NCBI GenBank assembly: GCA_037074765.1
Contig: JBAMDO010000066.1
Span: 434,001 to 498,000, forward strand
Source of the DNA: Mansonella perstans
Taxonomy: Eukaryota; Nematoda; Chromadorea; Rhabditida; Onchocercidae
Direction: 5' to 3'
Length of the DNA: 64,000 nt
The notes under the pieces were generated by a model. The model ran no database searches and was not told where the DNA came from. It was given only the letters and a program-made list of their open reading frames with translations. The position numbers and the translations under genes are program-made. The first letter of the stretch is position 1. Each line of letters opens with the position of its first letter. Below are positions 13,140-27,667 of the stretch, in pieces.

Positions 13140-15496
13140 CTACAAAACAATTAAGAAAAGACATTGAAAAAAATTTTTTTTTTGAATTTACAATTTGCAA
13201 TGAAATTTTATTTAAAATAGGCAAATTCGTTTGAAAAAATCGTTTTGAAGAATAAAAAATGTTAGAGAGAGAAAGATAGAGAACGGAAGTGGGAAAGAAA
13301 TAAAGATGATAAGTAGTAGAGTGGATGATGTGCTTTAAACTTTATTTGACCTATTGATATTGATAGAAAAAGAGAAAATCATTTTTTCTTCTTCAATTAA
13401 TCATTTCAAAATAAACTTTTGGGAACAAATGTACAATGGAATTAGTTGTAAGAAAAAAAAAAAAAAATGTATAATTGGTTTATTGTTTCCAAGTATGTAA
13501 CCTTAAATATTATCAAATTTAAATATCTAAATTTTAATTCATAATAATAATTGATAGTTGTGTTATAATATTTAATTAAAGATTACGACCCTTAGTTGTG
13601 AACAAATAGAAACTTAATTTACTCAATAAAAAAGCTCAATTTTTTATCATGATATGCTGTTACTATTCACATTTCATTTGACAAAATCAAATGATATAAT
13701 TTTAAGATATAAATGATTAATGCAAAAAAAAAGTGCAATGCTAAAAATAATGAAATTTTATCAAATTTAATTGTAATTGCCATTATTTGTTAATTAATAA
13801 TATTAAAATTAAGTAATCATAGATTCATCGAAAAGCAGAATGCAGAAGGAAAAAAAAATAATAATACAAACTAAAAATTATTAAATAATCCTGTAGAACT
13901 TAGTTACATTTCATGTGTTAAGTTTTAATTGATAAATTATAGGAACTAAAAAGTTTCAGTTTTGAAAATTGCAGTCATTTTCACTGATGAAAATGAAATG
14001 GGACGAAAAAATAACTTCAACGTAACAAATGCTTGTTGCTAAGAATAAATTGTTCAACTTGTAAAGAAATAAAGAAACACAATGTTTGAGAAAGATTGCA
14101 AAGTTACAAGAAAGACTTCAAGAAAAATAAAAAATTAAAGGCTCAAGTAGGAGGAAAATGTTATTTTTAGTAATGCTCGAAGTTATCAATTATCAGCTGT
14201 TATAGTAAATTTTTCACTAAATTTAATGTTTTTTTTTTTTTTGAAAAAAAGAATGCCAGTAGTATTAAAGTAATTCGTGTTATACAAGAAGAACAGATTG
14301 TTTGATGGGTTCTTTCTTGTCTTGTAAATTATTACAGATGTATCAATATTACTGCTGTTTTGAACTGTCATAGCAGCGTGTGTTATCAATGCAATTATAA
14401 CTATTGTTGTAGTTTTTTTTCGCCTTATTATCGTTACTGTAATTATATTTGCAAGCATTATAATAACAATGACAAATCTTTTATGAAGGTTAAATCAATC
14501 AAATGCGATAATTATTGCAAATAACAATAAGTATTGAAAAATGAATTATGAGTTATCCATTGGCAAAAAAAATTGCTCGTTCTCATTTTAGCAGCTTACA
14601 AATTTTAAAAATTTTTGTTTAATAAAATTTTCCACCTCTTATAGAACAGAGATCACAGATTAGAAGACAGGTGCTCAAATATGAATTAAATAACATTTGA
14701 AGTTTTGAAAGAATAGAAAAGTGATTCAACTTAATGCTAAGCAAAACTAATTTAAGGAATTGAAAAATAATTTTCAACAGTTTAGAAATGTAAAAAATTG
14801 TAGGAAATTTTCTCGTTCATTTAATTAGTTTTCTAATGAAATTGTATCAGTTTATTGCATCAGTCGTTTGCTTTCAAAAATTTATGCATTTTATCTGTCT
14901 AATTACTTTTTTATCACATTTCTCATTCATTAAATCAAGTTTTATGTTTATTTAGTATGCCATTCACGTTATTTGCCCATTTCATTACTTACTTATTAAC
15001 ATTGATATCTCTCTATCTAATTGATGTTGATTAATTCTCGTATTAACCAGACGATAATGAACAATAATCAATCGTCTATAGGAATTAGCATACCAATGAT
15101 TTCAATGATTGAGAATTGAGAATTATTATGAACTAAATGACCAATAAAAAATTAAAACAAGTTTACAACTGACCATCTAAGAAGCTTCGCTTCTATGCTT
15201 GCCTATAGAAATCATTTTTGTTTAGCAAATTTTTTAAAAAAAAATTTCCACTCTTTCCTCTTCTTTTTACTCATAAATTTGTTAAATTTAATTAATTTTA
15301 CTCACTCATGTGAAATTGAATTCCGCTAAAATATTTAAAACAAGAAAAAAGAGAGAAGAAGAATTTTAAATAATTTTAATTTTAATCGCATACATTAAAA
15401 TGAATAAATTATTCCAATAAAATTTAAATTAATTCACTAAACAAACGACACGTCATTTGATGAAATATTAACATCTATTCGAAAAGTGTTAGCGTC

Positions 15497-15498
<2 letters not shown>

Positions 15499-15534
<36 letters not shown>
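15499..15534. repeat. (AC)18 microsatellite
   Basis: An uninterrupted AC dinucleotide array, followed by a short degenerate tatatacatacatacat stretch to about 15562. Such perfect arrays are usually length-polymorphic. Confidence 0.95.
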
Positions 15535-15538
<4 letters not shown>

Positions 15539-18023
15539 GCACACCTATATACATACATACATCGGTGCTTCAATAATAGTTGCTACCATTTCAACAAAAT
15601 GATGATTGGAAAAGTAAAATAACGAAGTTAAGGAAGATCATTCAAAGTAATGAAATAACTTTTCATCTAATTTTTTCAGACTTTAATCTAAAATATCACT
15701 ACTCTAATTCAGAAAAAACAATTACTTGCTACTACTCAAAATATTTAAATTTTAAGACAAAACTTAAAAAAGGATTTTTTTCACCTTGAAAAATAGTGAA
15801 ATGAAAATCCGGAAAGGATAGTTTGCAATAAATGTAATTACACACTTATGTTGAGACTTAATTCATTTTTGGAATGAAAAACAAAACATTAAAAATAGTA
15901 TTTAACTAATCTTTCAGAAGAATGAGCCAATAAATTTAGCCATGGCATGCATTTGGAAATAATATAGAAATTGGCAACCTAATTTCTTATCTTACTTTTC
16001 CAGTATAATTTCCTTCTTTTCTTCTTGCGATGTGAAATTTGACAATATAAAGTGAAAAAGTTTCTAAAACAATCTGCTAATTAATACAATTAATAACGTC
16101 TTAGATAATTTGCGCACTTCACACAGCGCAACTATTCTTTCGAGAATTTCGATATTCTTTCGAAAATATAAATTTCGGTATACTTTCTATTTGATCCCTT
16201 CTAAACAACTTTATTTCATTTCAAAAAAATGTAATTCGATAAAGCGACGTAAAATTTGATAATATAAAGTGAAAAAGTTTCCAAAACAATCTACAACTAC
16301 TATAAGTAGTGCTAATAATAGTGATAATGACATAACAATACTAATAATCACTATTATACCTGTTATCACAATATGATAACAAAATGCAGAAAGTTTCTGC
16401 TGAAAACGACAAATTAAATTAAAGCAAGATAACGATAAGAAAAATTAAAGACAAATTAAAGCAAGATGTGTAATAATAATAATATTAGTGATAAGTGCAG
16501 ATGATCAGTGATAGTTTAGAGAATAAATTCTTGCGGTGACTATCAAAATAAATTTCTCCGATGAAAATCAGAGGAAATTCTTTAAATGGCAATCTAATGA
16601 TCAGTTGCAAATAATTGTCTGTATCACTAAATCTCTCTCATCTATCAATTGATTTATTAATAAATCTTTCCAATTGTCATATTTCATTATATTATCGTCA
16701 TTTAGATGATAAATATTTATGATAAAAATTATTGTAAAAAAAATTCTTTAAATAAAATTTTATTCAAAAATTTCTGCTTTAAACATTCGAAAACAAATAA
16801 ATGTTTCTGAGAAATGTTATAATTGAAAACCTGCAGAAATATTTATTCATTTCATTTGTTTAAAAATTTGATATTAATTTCATTCATAATATTTATTCTT
16901 TCCTTTTCAGTGAAATGCAAAAATAAAATTTGTTATGAGTTACTTAAAAATGTTCCAGACAAATTGCGCTAATTTATTTATGTTCATTCCTTTTATTACA
17001 AATTCAAATTGACTTCTAACTAGTTTTAAATTAAGTCACAAATTACAGATTTTTTATCAAATAATGCCTACTGGTTACTAAAGCTATGTACAATTAATTT
17101 TTATCATACATTAGTTGATGAATTTACATGCATTTTCTTTTTTACTTTTGTAGACGACAAAAAAAATTTTTAAAATGATTTTATAATTATAATGAATGGA
17201 AAGAAGGGAACAAAGGTGCCTGTTTTCAAAAATCATATCACTGAATCGATGTTAAGTAACAAAGGACTTAATTGACTGATAGAGCTTCCAGGCGTAATTT
17301 TTGAAAATTACTGAAAAAGGAGGAAAGTTATAATGTCATTTAAATACAGTACAACATGATAAAATTATAACAATTTCAAATAATAAATTTGAAGATGAAA
17401 ACAGTGCTGTGTTTTTAACTGATAAGCTAACTAGCAATAGGGGGTAATTGTTGGAAATCTTTATGAAAACTTCAAAGATAATTAAAAACAGCAGAAACCT
17501 AATTATTAATTATCATCAATGAAAAGTTGTATTTAAAATAAGTTCGGCAAACTTTTAAATCAAAATTCTAAAAAAGAATCAAAAACAGGAAACAATTCCA
17601 ATGTTAAAATGTGCATTCATTCGCATGGAAATTTTAAAAATATCAAGGACTGGTCCTCAAATTTTAATAAAAGTTTTGAAAATAGTCAAAAATCAGTCTG
17701 AAGTTTTTAAACAAAATTATAAAAAGAATTAGAAACAGAAAGCACTTGTCAGCATTTCTCATTCATTAATTGATGGTTGAAATATGGAATAATTTTTGCA
17801 ATTTCCAAATGAAAATTTTTAGAACAGTTAAACATTATTCTGCAATTGTTTTGCGAAATTTTAATCGAAATTATGAAAAAATTTCGATTTAATTTTTCAA
17901 TGAATAATTTATAGCATGAAACAAATTACTGTAATTTAAAAGCAAAATTAAAAACTGGTTGAAATAATAAAGTAGATGGAAGAGAAGAAAGAATAGGGGG
18001 AAAAGGAAGGACTAAGAGAGAGG

Positions 18024-18560
18024 TATCCATGATCGACAGGATGAGATATAGTAGTGATGTAGTGTATCCGTGATCGAAAGGATGAGATATAGTAGTGATG
18101 TAGTGTATCCATGATCGACAGGATGAGATATAGTAGTGATGTAGTGTATCCATGATCGACAGGATGAGATATAGTAGTGATGTAGTGTATCCATCATCGA
18201 CAGGATGAGATATAGTAGTGATTTAGTGTATTCATGATCGACAGGATGAGATATTGTAGTGATGTGGCATATCCATATGATCGACAGGATGAGATATAGT
18301 AGTGATGTAGTGTATCCATGATCGACAGGATGAGATATAGTAGTGATGTAGTGTATCCATGATCGACAGGATGAGATATTGTAGTGATGTGGCATATCCA
18401 TATGATCGACAGGATGAGATATTGTAGTGATGTGGCGTATCCATATGATCGACAGGATGAGATATAGTAGTGATGTAGTGTATCCATGATCGACAGGATG
18501 AGATATTGTAGTGATGTGGCGTATCCATATGATCGACAGGATGAGGTGTAGAAGGATGTG
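18024..18560. repeat. 41/43-bp minisatellite, 13 copies
   Basis: Thirteen tandem units begin at 18024, 18065, 18106, 18147, 18188, 18229, 18270, 18313, 18354, 18395, 18438, 18481 and 18522. Each carries the core gatcgacaggatgagatat followed by a gtagtgatgt-like end. A 41-bp form reads tatccatgatcg at its start and usually ends tagtg. A 43-bp form reads tatccatatgatcg, follows a gtggca or gtggcg ending and has the variant gatattgtag. The two forms are interspersed in the second half of the array, which suggests higher-order duplication. A 201-codon open frame on the minus strand (18012-18617) is only this repeat read through, and I do not regard it as a gene. Confidence 0.95.
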
Positions 18561-20911
18561 GTTTCTATGCGGGAATGAATTGATTTTGCATAAGTGCAAA
18601 ACAGTTTGAGAATGCATGGTTATAATTTAGGCTTGAAATATTGCAATAATGGAAAAAAGAGTAAAAGAAAGAAGGGATAGAAAAGAAAGAGGAAGAGAGG
18701 AAAAAATAAAAAAAGATAAGAGGAAAGAAATTTAATGTTTTTTAAATTTTAATAATTCCAATGCAAAAAGAATTGAATGTTGCAGTATAGACTGAGAAAT
18801 TCATTAAAATTGTTGAGAATTTAATTAGAATTTATAATTTGAGTATTTCTTAAGTTTAAATTTTTCTTTTTTTCTGCTAGAAGGCAATAAAGTACAACTA
18901 CATTATTAAAGGTTGGCAAGCTGGAAAAAAGAAGGAAAATCCAGAAAATACGAGAAAAGGAGAAATTTAACAATGAATGAATTTTACATATAACCATTTA
19001 GTGTCGTTGTGAATGCTAGGCTTAAGTTCTTTGAATTTCTATAATTTCTTCAGAATTAATTAACAAACGAAAGGAAGGAAAAGCGATTAATGAGGAGAAA
19101 AGTATGTTTAAAAAGGTTTTGTTGAAAAAATGGCAAAAAGTTTATGTTCTTTTCTATGAGCGGGAAAAAGAAAGAGAGAAGAGAAAAATGAAGAGTTGGG
19201 TAAAATGAATTAACAATTTTCAGTAAAAAAAATTCAGCCATTTAGCAATTTGGATACTGAAAAATTATTTCAATCAAAACTTTGCGTATAGCTAGCACTT
19301 GTCAAAAGTTAAAATACTAAACAAATAACGCTTATGATGGATGTAATGCTGCAGTGTAATGTATGCATTATAAAAAAAAAGCAAAAAAATTAAAACAAAA
19401 TGCAAACAAACAAATCATTTATAAAATTTCATGTTAAAAACTTAATGATCAGTGCCAAAAATGAAATGAAATGATAACTGATAAAATGAAATTTATTGTT
19501 ATGTTATAATAGCTATGCCATAATCAGTACTTATGATGCGATGTTAATAAATTAATCAACATTTGTTAGTCGAATCTTTCTTTATCTTTTATACCGGATG
19601 ACATAGTGATTTATTTGATGTTCAGGAAATTTTCTTTGGCTTCTATTTATATGTTTGTGAAACAAAAAACATCACCAGTTATCTCATTTATCATTTAACA
19701 GTGTAAAAATCTTTGAACACAGACAAATTATTTTAATTAATTATATAAAACTTTAAACTTTAAACCTTAATCTTATAATTAAAAGTACACTTTTTGGTAG
19801 AATTGAAATTTCCAATTTAAAATTAGTTGGACTAATTATTAAAAATGAAAAAAGTAAAAATAATTATGAAGTTATTTTTCAAAAAATGTTTCAATGCATG
19901 GTGATGCATCATTGTTCAACTTTCCAGTTTGAGAAGGTGATGAAGTTATAAGGGAGAAAAACACGTATCAGTTTTTCTAAAAAGGCTTCTTACTTCCTAC
20001 CTAAAGGAAGAGTCCATGATTATTTGAAAATTGATAAATAATCATTCATTTCTATCTGAATAAGTATTCTCCCAACTAAGTCCATTTATTGGCCAATGAA
20101 AAAAATTGAACAGGTGAAAGGTAAGGTAAAACCAATGCAATAGGCATGCAAATATAAGTCAATTAATGAAGTGAAAATTAGTGAAGTCGGCAAAACTTAC
20201 CTTAGAAAAGATAAATTTGTTATACTAGGCTAATAATTTGGTACTTTGATAGTTGTATTGTTTTGTGATTTGAAAGAAAAATTGTTAAATTGTGAGCGCA
20301 GCTATCATTTTCTCTACTTTGAAGATTTTTTTTTTTTTTTTAATATCTTGCAATTATTAAATTAATATCTGAAAAGAAAGAAAAGCATTAAATTCTCATA
20401 ATGTTTTTGCAATGATAAAGTTTTTTCTTTTGATTCTATGTTTTAATGTTGATGGGAAAAGTATTGCAGTTAATTTTTGCTTTTTTTTCTAAGATTATTC
20501 ATTTCACAAAAAATAATTCTTGAAAATTGTTTTCCTGTCTTTTAGACACATATAAAACTGCCAAATGAGTTAGACTTGAGATTATTAGTTATTTTAACTG
20601 ACTAAATTACTTCTTTTTTAATATTTTACCGTACTTAGTTAAAATGAGGATTGTTTAGCATAAAGACCATTTTCTGACTAATTGTTATTAGCAATTACGA
20701 TAATTTATTTACCATTGGTATGTAATGCAATTGGAAATATGTTTAATAATCCCAAATAATAGAAAAAAATCGGAACAAAATGACGATGGATGGCAATGTC
20801 AGTTGTCGTTAATATTACGCAGTTGCATTAATCCAAATACCATTAATTTGTTATTCGGAATTCATTCGATCCCTAAAGAATGACAAAATGCATGAATGAT
20901 GAATTAAATAC

Positions 20912-20928
20912 ATATATATATATATATA
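20912..20928. repeat. short (AT)n microsatellite
   Basis: An uninterrupted AT dinucleotide run in otherwise AT-rich intergenic DNA. Confidence 0.85.
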
Positions 20929-22089
20929 AGCCAAATAAGCCAAGCATATGCTTTTTTCCTATTATGCATAGGCGCCTTTTCGTTATGTTTTTTTGTGGGT
21001 AATATTTTCTTCACACTTAATATCAGTTTATTTTCCTATATCATCATTACTGCACAAGGAGTAATATTTCATCTATAATAGATAATATATCAAACATAAA
21101 AAGAATTTATCATATCACTACTCGAAGATATCATTTCGAGAAATGTAATATGCAGAATACATCGTATCATACTAAAATATATGTCGTAAAGATGCATGCC
21201 ATCAAAATAAGGTTTCAGAATATATCAGATAAAATTATATGATATCAAAAAATATTGATTCGGATGATTTATGTTAGAATGAATCACATCGGAATGTATC
21301 GAAATACATTCATATCAGATCAGCACAAGTCATATTAAACTAAAAATCAGCCTATTTTTTTCCAGTAATAAGCATTGACAAAGCAAAATAAGCAAAAAAA
21401 AATGCTAATCTAAATTTTCATTTGTGCTTTCGCATATTTTTCAACTACTTATCGTTTGTATTAATTAATTGTGAATAATTAATTGTAAGCTTAATCAGTT
21501 GCCAATCCATTTAAAACAAAGCAAAATAAATGCATTTCATATATACACAGTATGGTAACACTTCAAAAAAAAAACTGAAAAGAGAAACAACCAAAAAAAA
21601 GCAAATTTTAATTTATTTAATTTTTCATGTTTTTCTTTTTCTTTTTTTGCGGGAAAAATTAGCTGCTTCATTTCAGAAAAAATCCATATCAAAATGTTTG
21701 AAAAAAAAATGACAGGGAGAGAGAGACGGATTGTAAAATTTATAAAATCTTTTTCCGTTTTCTTCTACTTTAAACCTAGTTTATTTAAAATATATTTGCG
21801 TATTTTAGTGCTAAAAGGAGATTTATTATTTATATTTAGTGGTATTCAGTGGATAATTTGTTTATGCCACAAATTAGTGTCTTTTCAAGCCTTATTACTA
21901 AGCAAAGTATTTGGAATAGAAATAAAAGGAGAAAATCGTGTTCAACAGCAAACCAAAAACTATTTATAGCTTCTTTTACTCTTCTGCAAGAATTGATGCC
22001 TAACTTATCTGACGCATTAGGTAAATGATTTTGGTCAAAAATATGATGAAAATTGTTCAAAATATGCAATACTGTTAACATAATTGCAA

Positions 22090-22149
22090 CATTATTTTAT
22101 CATTCAATATCGAATAAAGCATTATTTTATCATTTAATATCGAATAAAT
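22090..22149. repeat. 30-bp tandem duplication
   Basis: Two adjacent 30-bp units, each starting cattattttatcatt and ending atatcgaataaa, differ at about two positions. No function is apparent. Confidence 0.85.
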
Positions 22150-23002
22150 TTCATGTCAGTAAAATCCATATGTCTATCATTTCTCATGACCAAATATTTG
22201 ATGATTAGCAAACCTGAATACTCAATATAATAGAACTTTAACTCTCAGATATGAAACATCAAAAATTCGACAAGAAATATTTCATAATATGATTAATAAA
22301 ATTCGAATTAAAATTTCGCATCATAAGATGTAAAGAGCATTGCACCATTATTTCTCTCTACGCATTTGCCCTTTTAGTTTTCAAAACATAAAAAAAAAAT
22401 CATAAAAATTTTTTTTGGTCTGAAATCGATTAATTGCAACGAACTTGTTAAATATAATCAAACATCAAGTATCGCAATTCTGTTTTTCTTGTATAATCAA
22501 TATATAACAACAGAGAAAATCGACAATATTTGCATTTATCTGAATAGATAAAAGCCAAGAGAAATATATCAGCGAATAAAATAAATATATGTCAATATTT
22601 ACTTATAATTGAGCAAAGCTGCATTGAATTTTAAATGAAAGCAAAATTAAATAAAAAAAAGAGAAAAATTCAATTATATTATTTAAGCCTTTTTTTTTCA
22701 ATGCAAATTGCAAAGCATATCCAAGTCGACTTGATAATTTTTCTTCAAGAATGTGATGATTTATTTTCAAAATGATGCGCACTTATCATTATTGCATGTA
22801 GAAGATATGAAAAGAATGTCATATTGATTTCCATTTCACCTAAGACGAGAAAGAAAAGTGAAAAAGTGATAGTTTTGTTAAGATTTTGCAAGTTTTATCA
22901 TCCAAAATGATATCATTTATTTTCAATTTTTTTCATCCTTTTCTCATTGTTATTTCCAATCAAAATGAGGTATAACTATAATTGGTACTTGTTATCAGAA
23001 TA

Positions 23003-23163
23003 TCATGGGACATATTTTAGGAGAAATTTCGTATCATCCGCCACATAGTATCGCATGCAAGTAGTGTAGAAAGTGAGCTGAACCAAATGAATATTTAGAA
23101 TTTTTTGAACAGCCGGTGATTGACCAGCATATGCTACACGTAAGATTGTGCATCCAGTCAAAG
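23003..23163 (-). pseudogene. possible ankyrin-repeat fragment
   Basis: On the minus strand a short open frame reads TGCTILRVAYAGQSPAVQKI, close to one ankyrin repeat unit (G-x-T-x-L-x-x-A-x-x-x-G-x-x-x-x-V). The frame then continues without motif to a TGA at 23003-23005. No AG acceptor or GT donor frames it convincingly, and no second repeat is visible nearby. It may be a relic exon or chance similarity. Confidence 0.25.
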
Positions 23164-24710
23164 GTCAAACAGTTATCAAGGAATTCGCAAAAGAGATGAT
23201 TTTTTCATTAGTAGAATTTACAAGACAAAAATAAAAAAAGTTTAATTTTGAACAACTACTATCTATCAACTTTCTTTTTTTAATTTTTTTCATTTCTAGC
23301 TCAGAAAGTTGAAATAAAAATCGAAAGAAAAAAGTTTTTTGCATTTCGGAACAGACAAGTATGAAAGGCAATAAGTAATTGATAATAAATAATGGCCTAG
23401 AAAAATTGCTGAACTTTGGCAAGATTTTCTTCAAGCAGCAGCGAAGTTACTCTTCAAATTCCGTTGGTTTACATTTTTCCCAAATTTCTTAATTATATGA
23501 TTATTGAAAAGTTAAAATTTTTTAGCATTTTTTAGCTTATCATAGGAAAAAAATGTAAAATTTCAAATTTTAGATTTGGTGATATTTCGTTCATTTTGTT
23601 TCAATTCTTTTCAATCAAATCACTTTATTTTTCGATGGTAATTTGGAAAATGCTCAAAAAAGCACTCAAATAATCACATGATCAAGCTTATCTTTCTATT
23701 AATTTTGCCAGTTCCATTTGCTTCTGAAAATTTGCCTGTGACTGTCGCCTTTTAAACAATAATCATTTTGATATTTACTACCAATGTTTTTATAAGTCGG
23801 AAATGCTGAAAATTTCTTGCAAAATAAAAAAAAATGAAAAAATAATATGAAAAATAATTAAGCGATATTAACAAATCGCTGAAATTTTGAAAAAAAATAT
23901 TCCATAATATCTTAAATTAAAAAAAAAATTCACGCAATAAATGAAAAAAATGAATATTTTGAAAAATACAAAAAATTGATCAAAGAAATTAAAATTTTAT
24001 TAAATTCACAAAAATGGAAAAAGAATTGTCACATTGTTTTCTTCTGCAAGAAATTTTTAGCTTTCTTCTTTTAAAATCTTTTTTGAAATATTTTTGATTA
24101 AGAAGTTTAATTTTTAAAATTTTGGGAATGAAGACTTCAATTTGCAAAATTTGGACATCAGCAAGACGATCTTTTGCAGGTTTTATTTTATACAGTAATT
24201 ATACATCAACATTATATAATATTGATGGCAGTATTTTTCTCTTCTGATATGATACAGTGTCCCAAATGATCGCAAACATTTCAATAGGAAACTGTGGTTA
24301 TTAACCAGTAATATTATTATTTTGTTTTCAAAGTATGATGAAAAAAAAGAAAAAAAAGAAAGAAAGAACATCCATACTTTTGAAGATTTACAAATGGTAA
24401 ATTAGAGTGCATGGATGATTAATTTATCTTTTTTAGTTTTGAAAAGAAATATTATCAAATTTGTTCACAATTAGTTTAGTGTTAAAATCAGTGATAAAAG
24501 ATGTTTGTTAAGATCCCATAGGTCGTATTTTCATTTAATTTTCAAAATTGAATGAAGCAACTGCAAATACGAAAATGTTTGAGTAACTAAATGTCAATTT
24601 AAGTTAAATTTTATAATACAATGTTTAAGGAAGTAAAAAAAAGTTTGTTCATACATTTTAAATACAAAAGATTGAAATTCATACTAACATAAAAATACAC
24701 CGAATTCGAC

Positions 24711-24739
<29 letters not shown>
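24711..24739. repeat. poly(A) tract of 29
   Basis: A homopolymer run of 29 A residues in intergenic DNA. No target-site duplication or recognisable retroposed gene precedes it. Confidence 0.9.
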
Positions 24740-24741
<2 letters not shown>

Positions 24742-27643
24742 AATAGAAAAACGAATTTGAACAAAAATTAAAAACGAATTTTATTGGCAATAAAAGTTTT
24801 GTGTGTTGTTATTATATTCTTTGCATTTGCAAACAATGCAGCTGAAATTAAAAACTTAATGCAGATAATAGACTGTTCAAGTTATATTTCTGACAATTTA
24901 GTTCCGATTTTAATTAACGAGAATGAAAATTTTGTTTTCATCATCTTCCTATCATCCTAAACTTAGAATTGTATTTTAAAAACTCTTCAGGAATGTTTAA
25001 TTGCATAAAACACTTAAATAGTATGAGATTGAAAACGTGTACCGAATTTTCATTTAAAATTATCAATTGCCATTGGAATGCATTGTTATTCTGTCCTGAT
25101 GACCAAGACGTTTGAGTCCTTTTTGGCATAATTAGCTGATGGCTATGTAAAATTACTATTTTCATAATTCCATGCAAACAAATCTTTTATTCGCGCTTTT
25201 TCTTTTTTAAAACAAATCTCTAAAGTATTTTTCAATCTTTTTAATAACTTGAAATGGAAAACTTCATATTTTTTAAAAATTAATTTTTACAAATTGCAAA
25301 AATGACAACAATTTTTGATATAATTAGTTTTGCTAATTATTTTTCGATTCAACAAAATTTGATAAGGAAAGATAAAAAGAAGAGAGAAAGGAAAAGGAAG
25401 AAGAATGATACTTCTTTCAACGAAAGATTCTTTTCAAAAAAGAAGGAAGAAATTTTATTGCTATGAAAATGAAATGTGATGAAATTATATTGCAGTACAA
25501 ATGACAAACAGTTGACATTTTAAATCAAACATGCAAATTTTTATCTTTAAAATTTTTTCACCGACACTTTTTAACAAGATGAATTCATGTGTAAGTAATT
25601 CATATTTCTATTTTTTTATAATATAAATAAGTTTTTATGAAAAATCTGACCAAAACTTTTCGATTCATTATCATTTTTATTTTTAATCATACATATTGGA
25701 ATAAGCTTTCAATGAAAAAAATTATTTTGCTCTTTTCCCTTTATTTCATCTTCATTTCTCCCGACTAGTTTGTTCCAAATAAATTTCACTCTACTGCAGT
25801 GAAATTAATTTGAAAAAATTTCTTGACTTTTTTGAAAGTCTGTAAAAAGCAGCAATGCGGAGATGATAATATGGACGAAGATGAGCAGTGAAATGTGAAT
25901 TTGATTTAAAATGAATAGAATTCTTCGGCATACAATAATTTTTCTAAAAATGAATCATTTGGTGGGTGATATCGAAATGTTTTAAAATGGATTAATTTAC
26001 TAAAATTAAATATTTGACAATTCTGTGATCAGTTTCAAAATTATAATTTTAGTTTGACAAGTCTGACATAAGTTGTCGCAAGGATAAAATGAAATTTATA
26101 GAAAATTTATTATTTTTCCCGTTAATTGAACTTCTCATACATCCGAGCAAGGAATATCGACGCTGATTTGATTGTGGGACCATTTTTAGGTATTCAAATT
26201 TGCTGAAAAGACTGATATGTACTATCTTGATAAATAATGATACTGAATAGTAATATAATATTTTCATATGATTTTTTACGTTTTAATCTAAACAGTTTAT
26301 TATATTTAAATAAAAGAAAGGATGGAAAAACGAGTCGCGAAATGTCAGTTTTTTCTACTAAAATTAATATATAATTGAAATTAAATGCCCAATTGTCAGA
26401 TTATTAATTACATATTTGAAATTCTGTATTACTAACAAATATAGCATAAGTGATAAACAATAAATATAATAATTGTGGTAAATCCATCGAATTCTCTTAA
26501 TTTAATTAAAGTAAATTCATAAAGTTTTCTACTTTTTATATATTCTATTTTAATTTATTCTATTTTAATAATAGCTTCTTAATACTTTGAAATATAAAAA
26601 TAAAAATGAAAAAAAATCGGTACATCTGAAAGACTACAGTACTTTTACTGTTTATATATCATGCAAAACTATTGAGATGACTTGCGCTGGCAATGAACAT
26701 TTATAATAATAGTAAAGAAGAAATATGGCAAATTAAATCAATACTTAAAATGATTGCGTAAGAAATAATTAAATGCATTCAAAAAAATTTGTTATATGAA
26801 AAAAATGTGTATAATTTGCATGTTTTTGTTAATTACAATACCTTTTCATGCAGTATAAAAACAATTTCAGTCAAATTAAATTAATATTGTATACTTTTGT
26901 TAATTTAACAAACAGTCAGTTTTAAGGCTACCAATTTCCCTTTTCTCAACTTAATCGCTCTTTGAATTGCAGGTTGTAGATACATCGGCATTGAAATCAT
27001 AAAGCTTCTACTAATTTAATCTCGTTAATTAAAATAAAACAGGAAAACTTTGATTAAGAAAATATGTAATAAACTAATTAATTGAGTTTCTTATTTCTGG
27101 AAAGAAATATCATTGAAAAAGTAAATGAATGAAATTTTGAATATGCTAAAGTTGCAAAGCAAAAGGAATAGGTAATAAATTATTCCATCATATTTCAGGC
27201 TACTATTATCGAACAAGAATGGATAAAAAACGTAAAGTAATATTTTATAAAGTTTAATGAAATTCGGGTTATTTGCAATCCAGTCTATTAAGAAATTAAT
27301 AAAATAACCAAAAAGAGTTCAGGGCAAATTTCAAATCAAAAGTTAATTGCGATTTTTTTATTACTTGTTTTTACTTTGCAAAACAAGAATAAGAATAAAA
27401 ATTTGCAATTTATTCGGAAAAAATTAAGTTCCGCTTTTTCAATCTCTTATAAACCTCCGAGAAAAATTCCGCATTATTTTGATTGCTGAAAATAATGCTG
27501 AATTAGGTTCTTTCTGACTACATATTAGTCTAGTTATCATTTATATGGTTTGTTCATTCTCGAACATGCCTTTTCTGTTTTTCTATCCATAATTTAGCAT
27601 CCATATTTTGTTCCACCAATAAAAATTCGTTTTTAATAGTTTC

Positions 27644-27667
27644 AAAAAAAAAAAAAAAAAAAAAAAA
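27644..27667. repeat. poly(A) tract of 24, about 100 bp upstream of the PTP gene
   Basis: A run of 24 A residues lies about 90 bp before the 5' splice acceptor of the phosphatase gene. Such poly(dA:dT) tracts can exclude nucleosomes at promoters; that role here is inference only. Confidence 0.85.

Noticed and set aside
13034..13234. Plus-strand frame overlapping the RdRP start
   Set aside because: It is the reverse complement of RdRP exon 1, which joins in phase to exon 2 on the minus strand.
14186..14458. Hydrophobic 90-codon minus-strand frame
   Set aside because: It has simple composition, no splice context and no recognisable domain.
18012..18617. 201-codon minus-strand open frame
   Set aside because: It is the 41/43-bp minisatellite read through; its peptide merely repeats YLILSI and ISHPVDH words, and frame changes follow the 2-nt unit variants.
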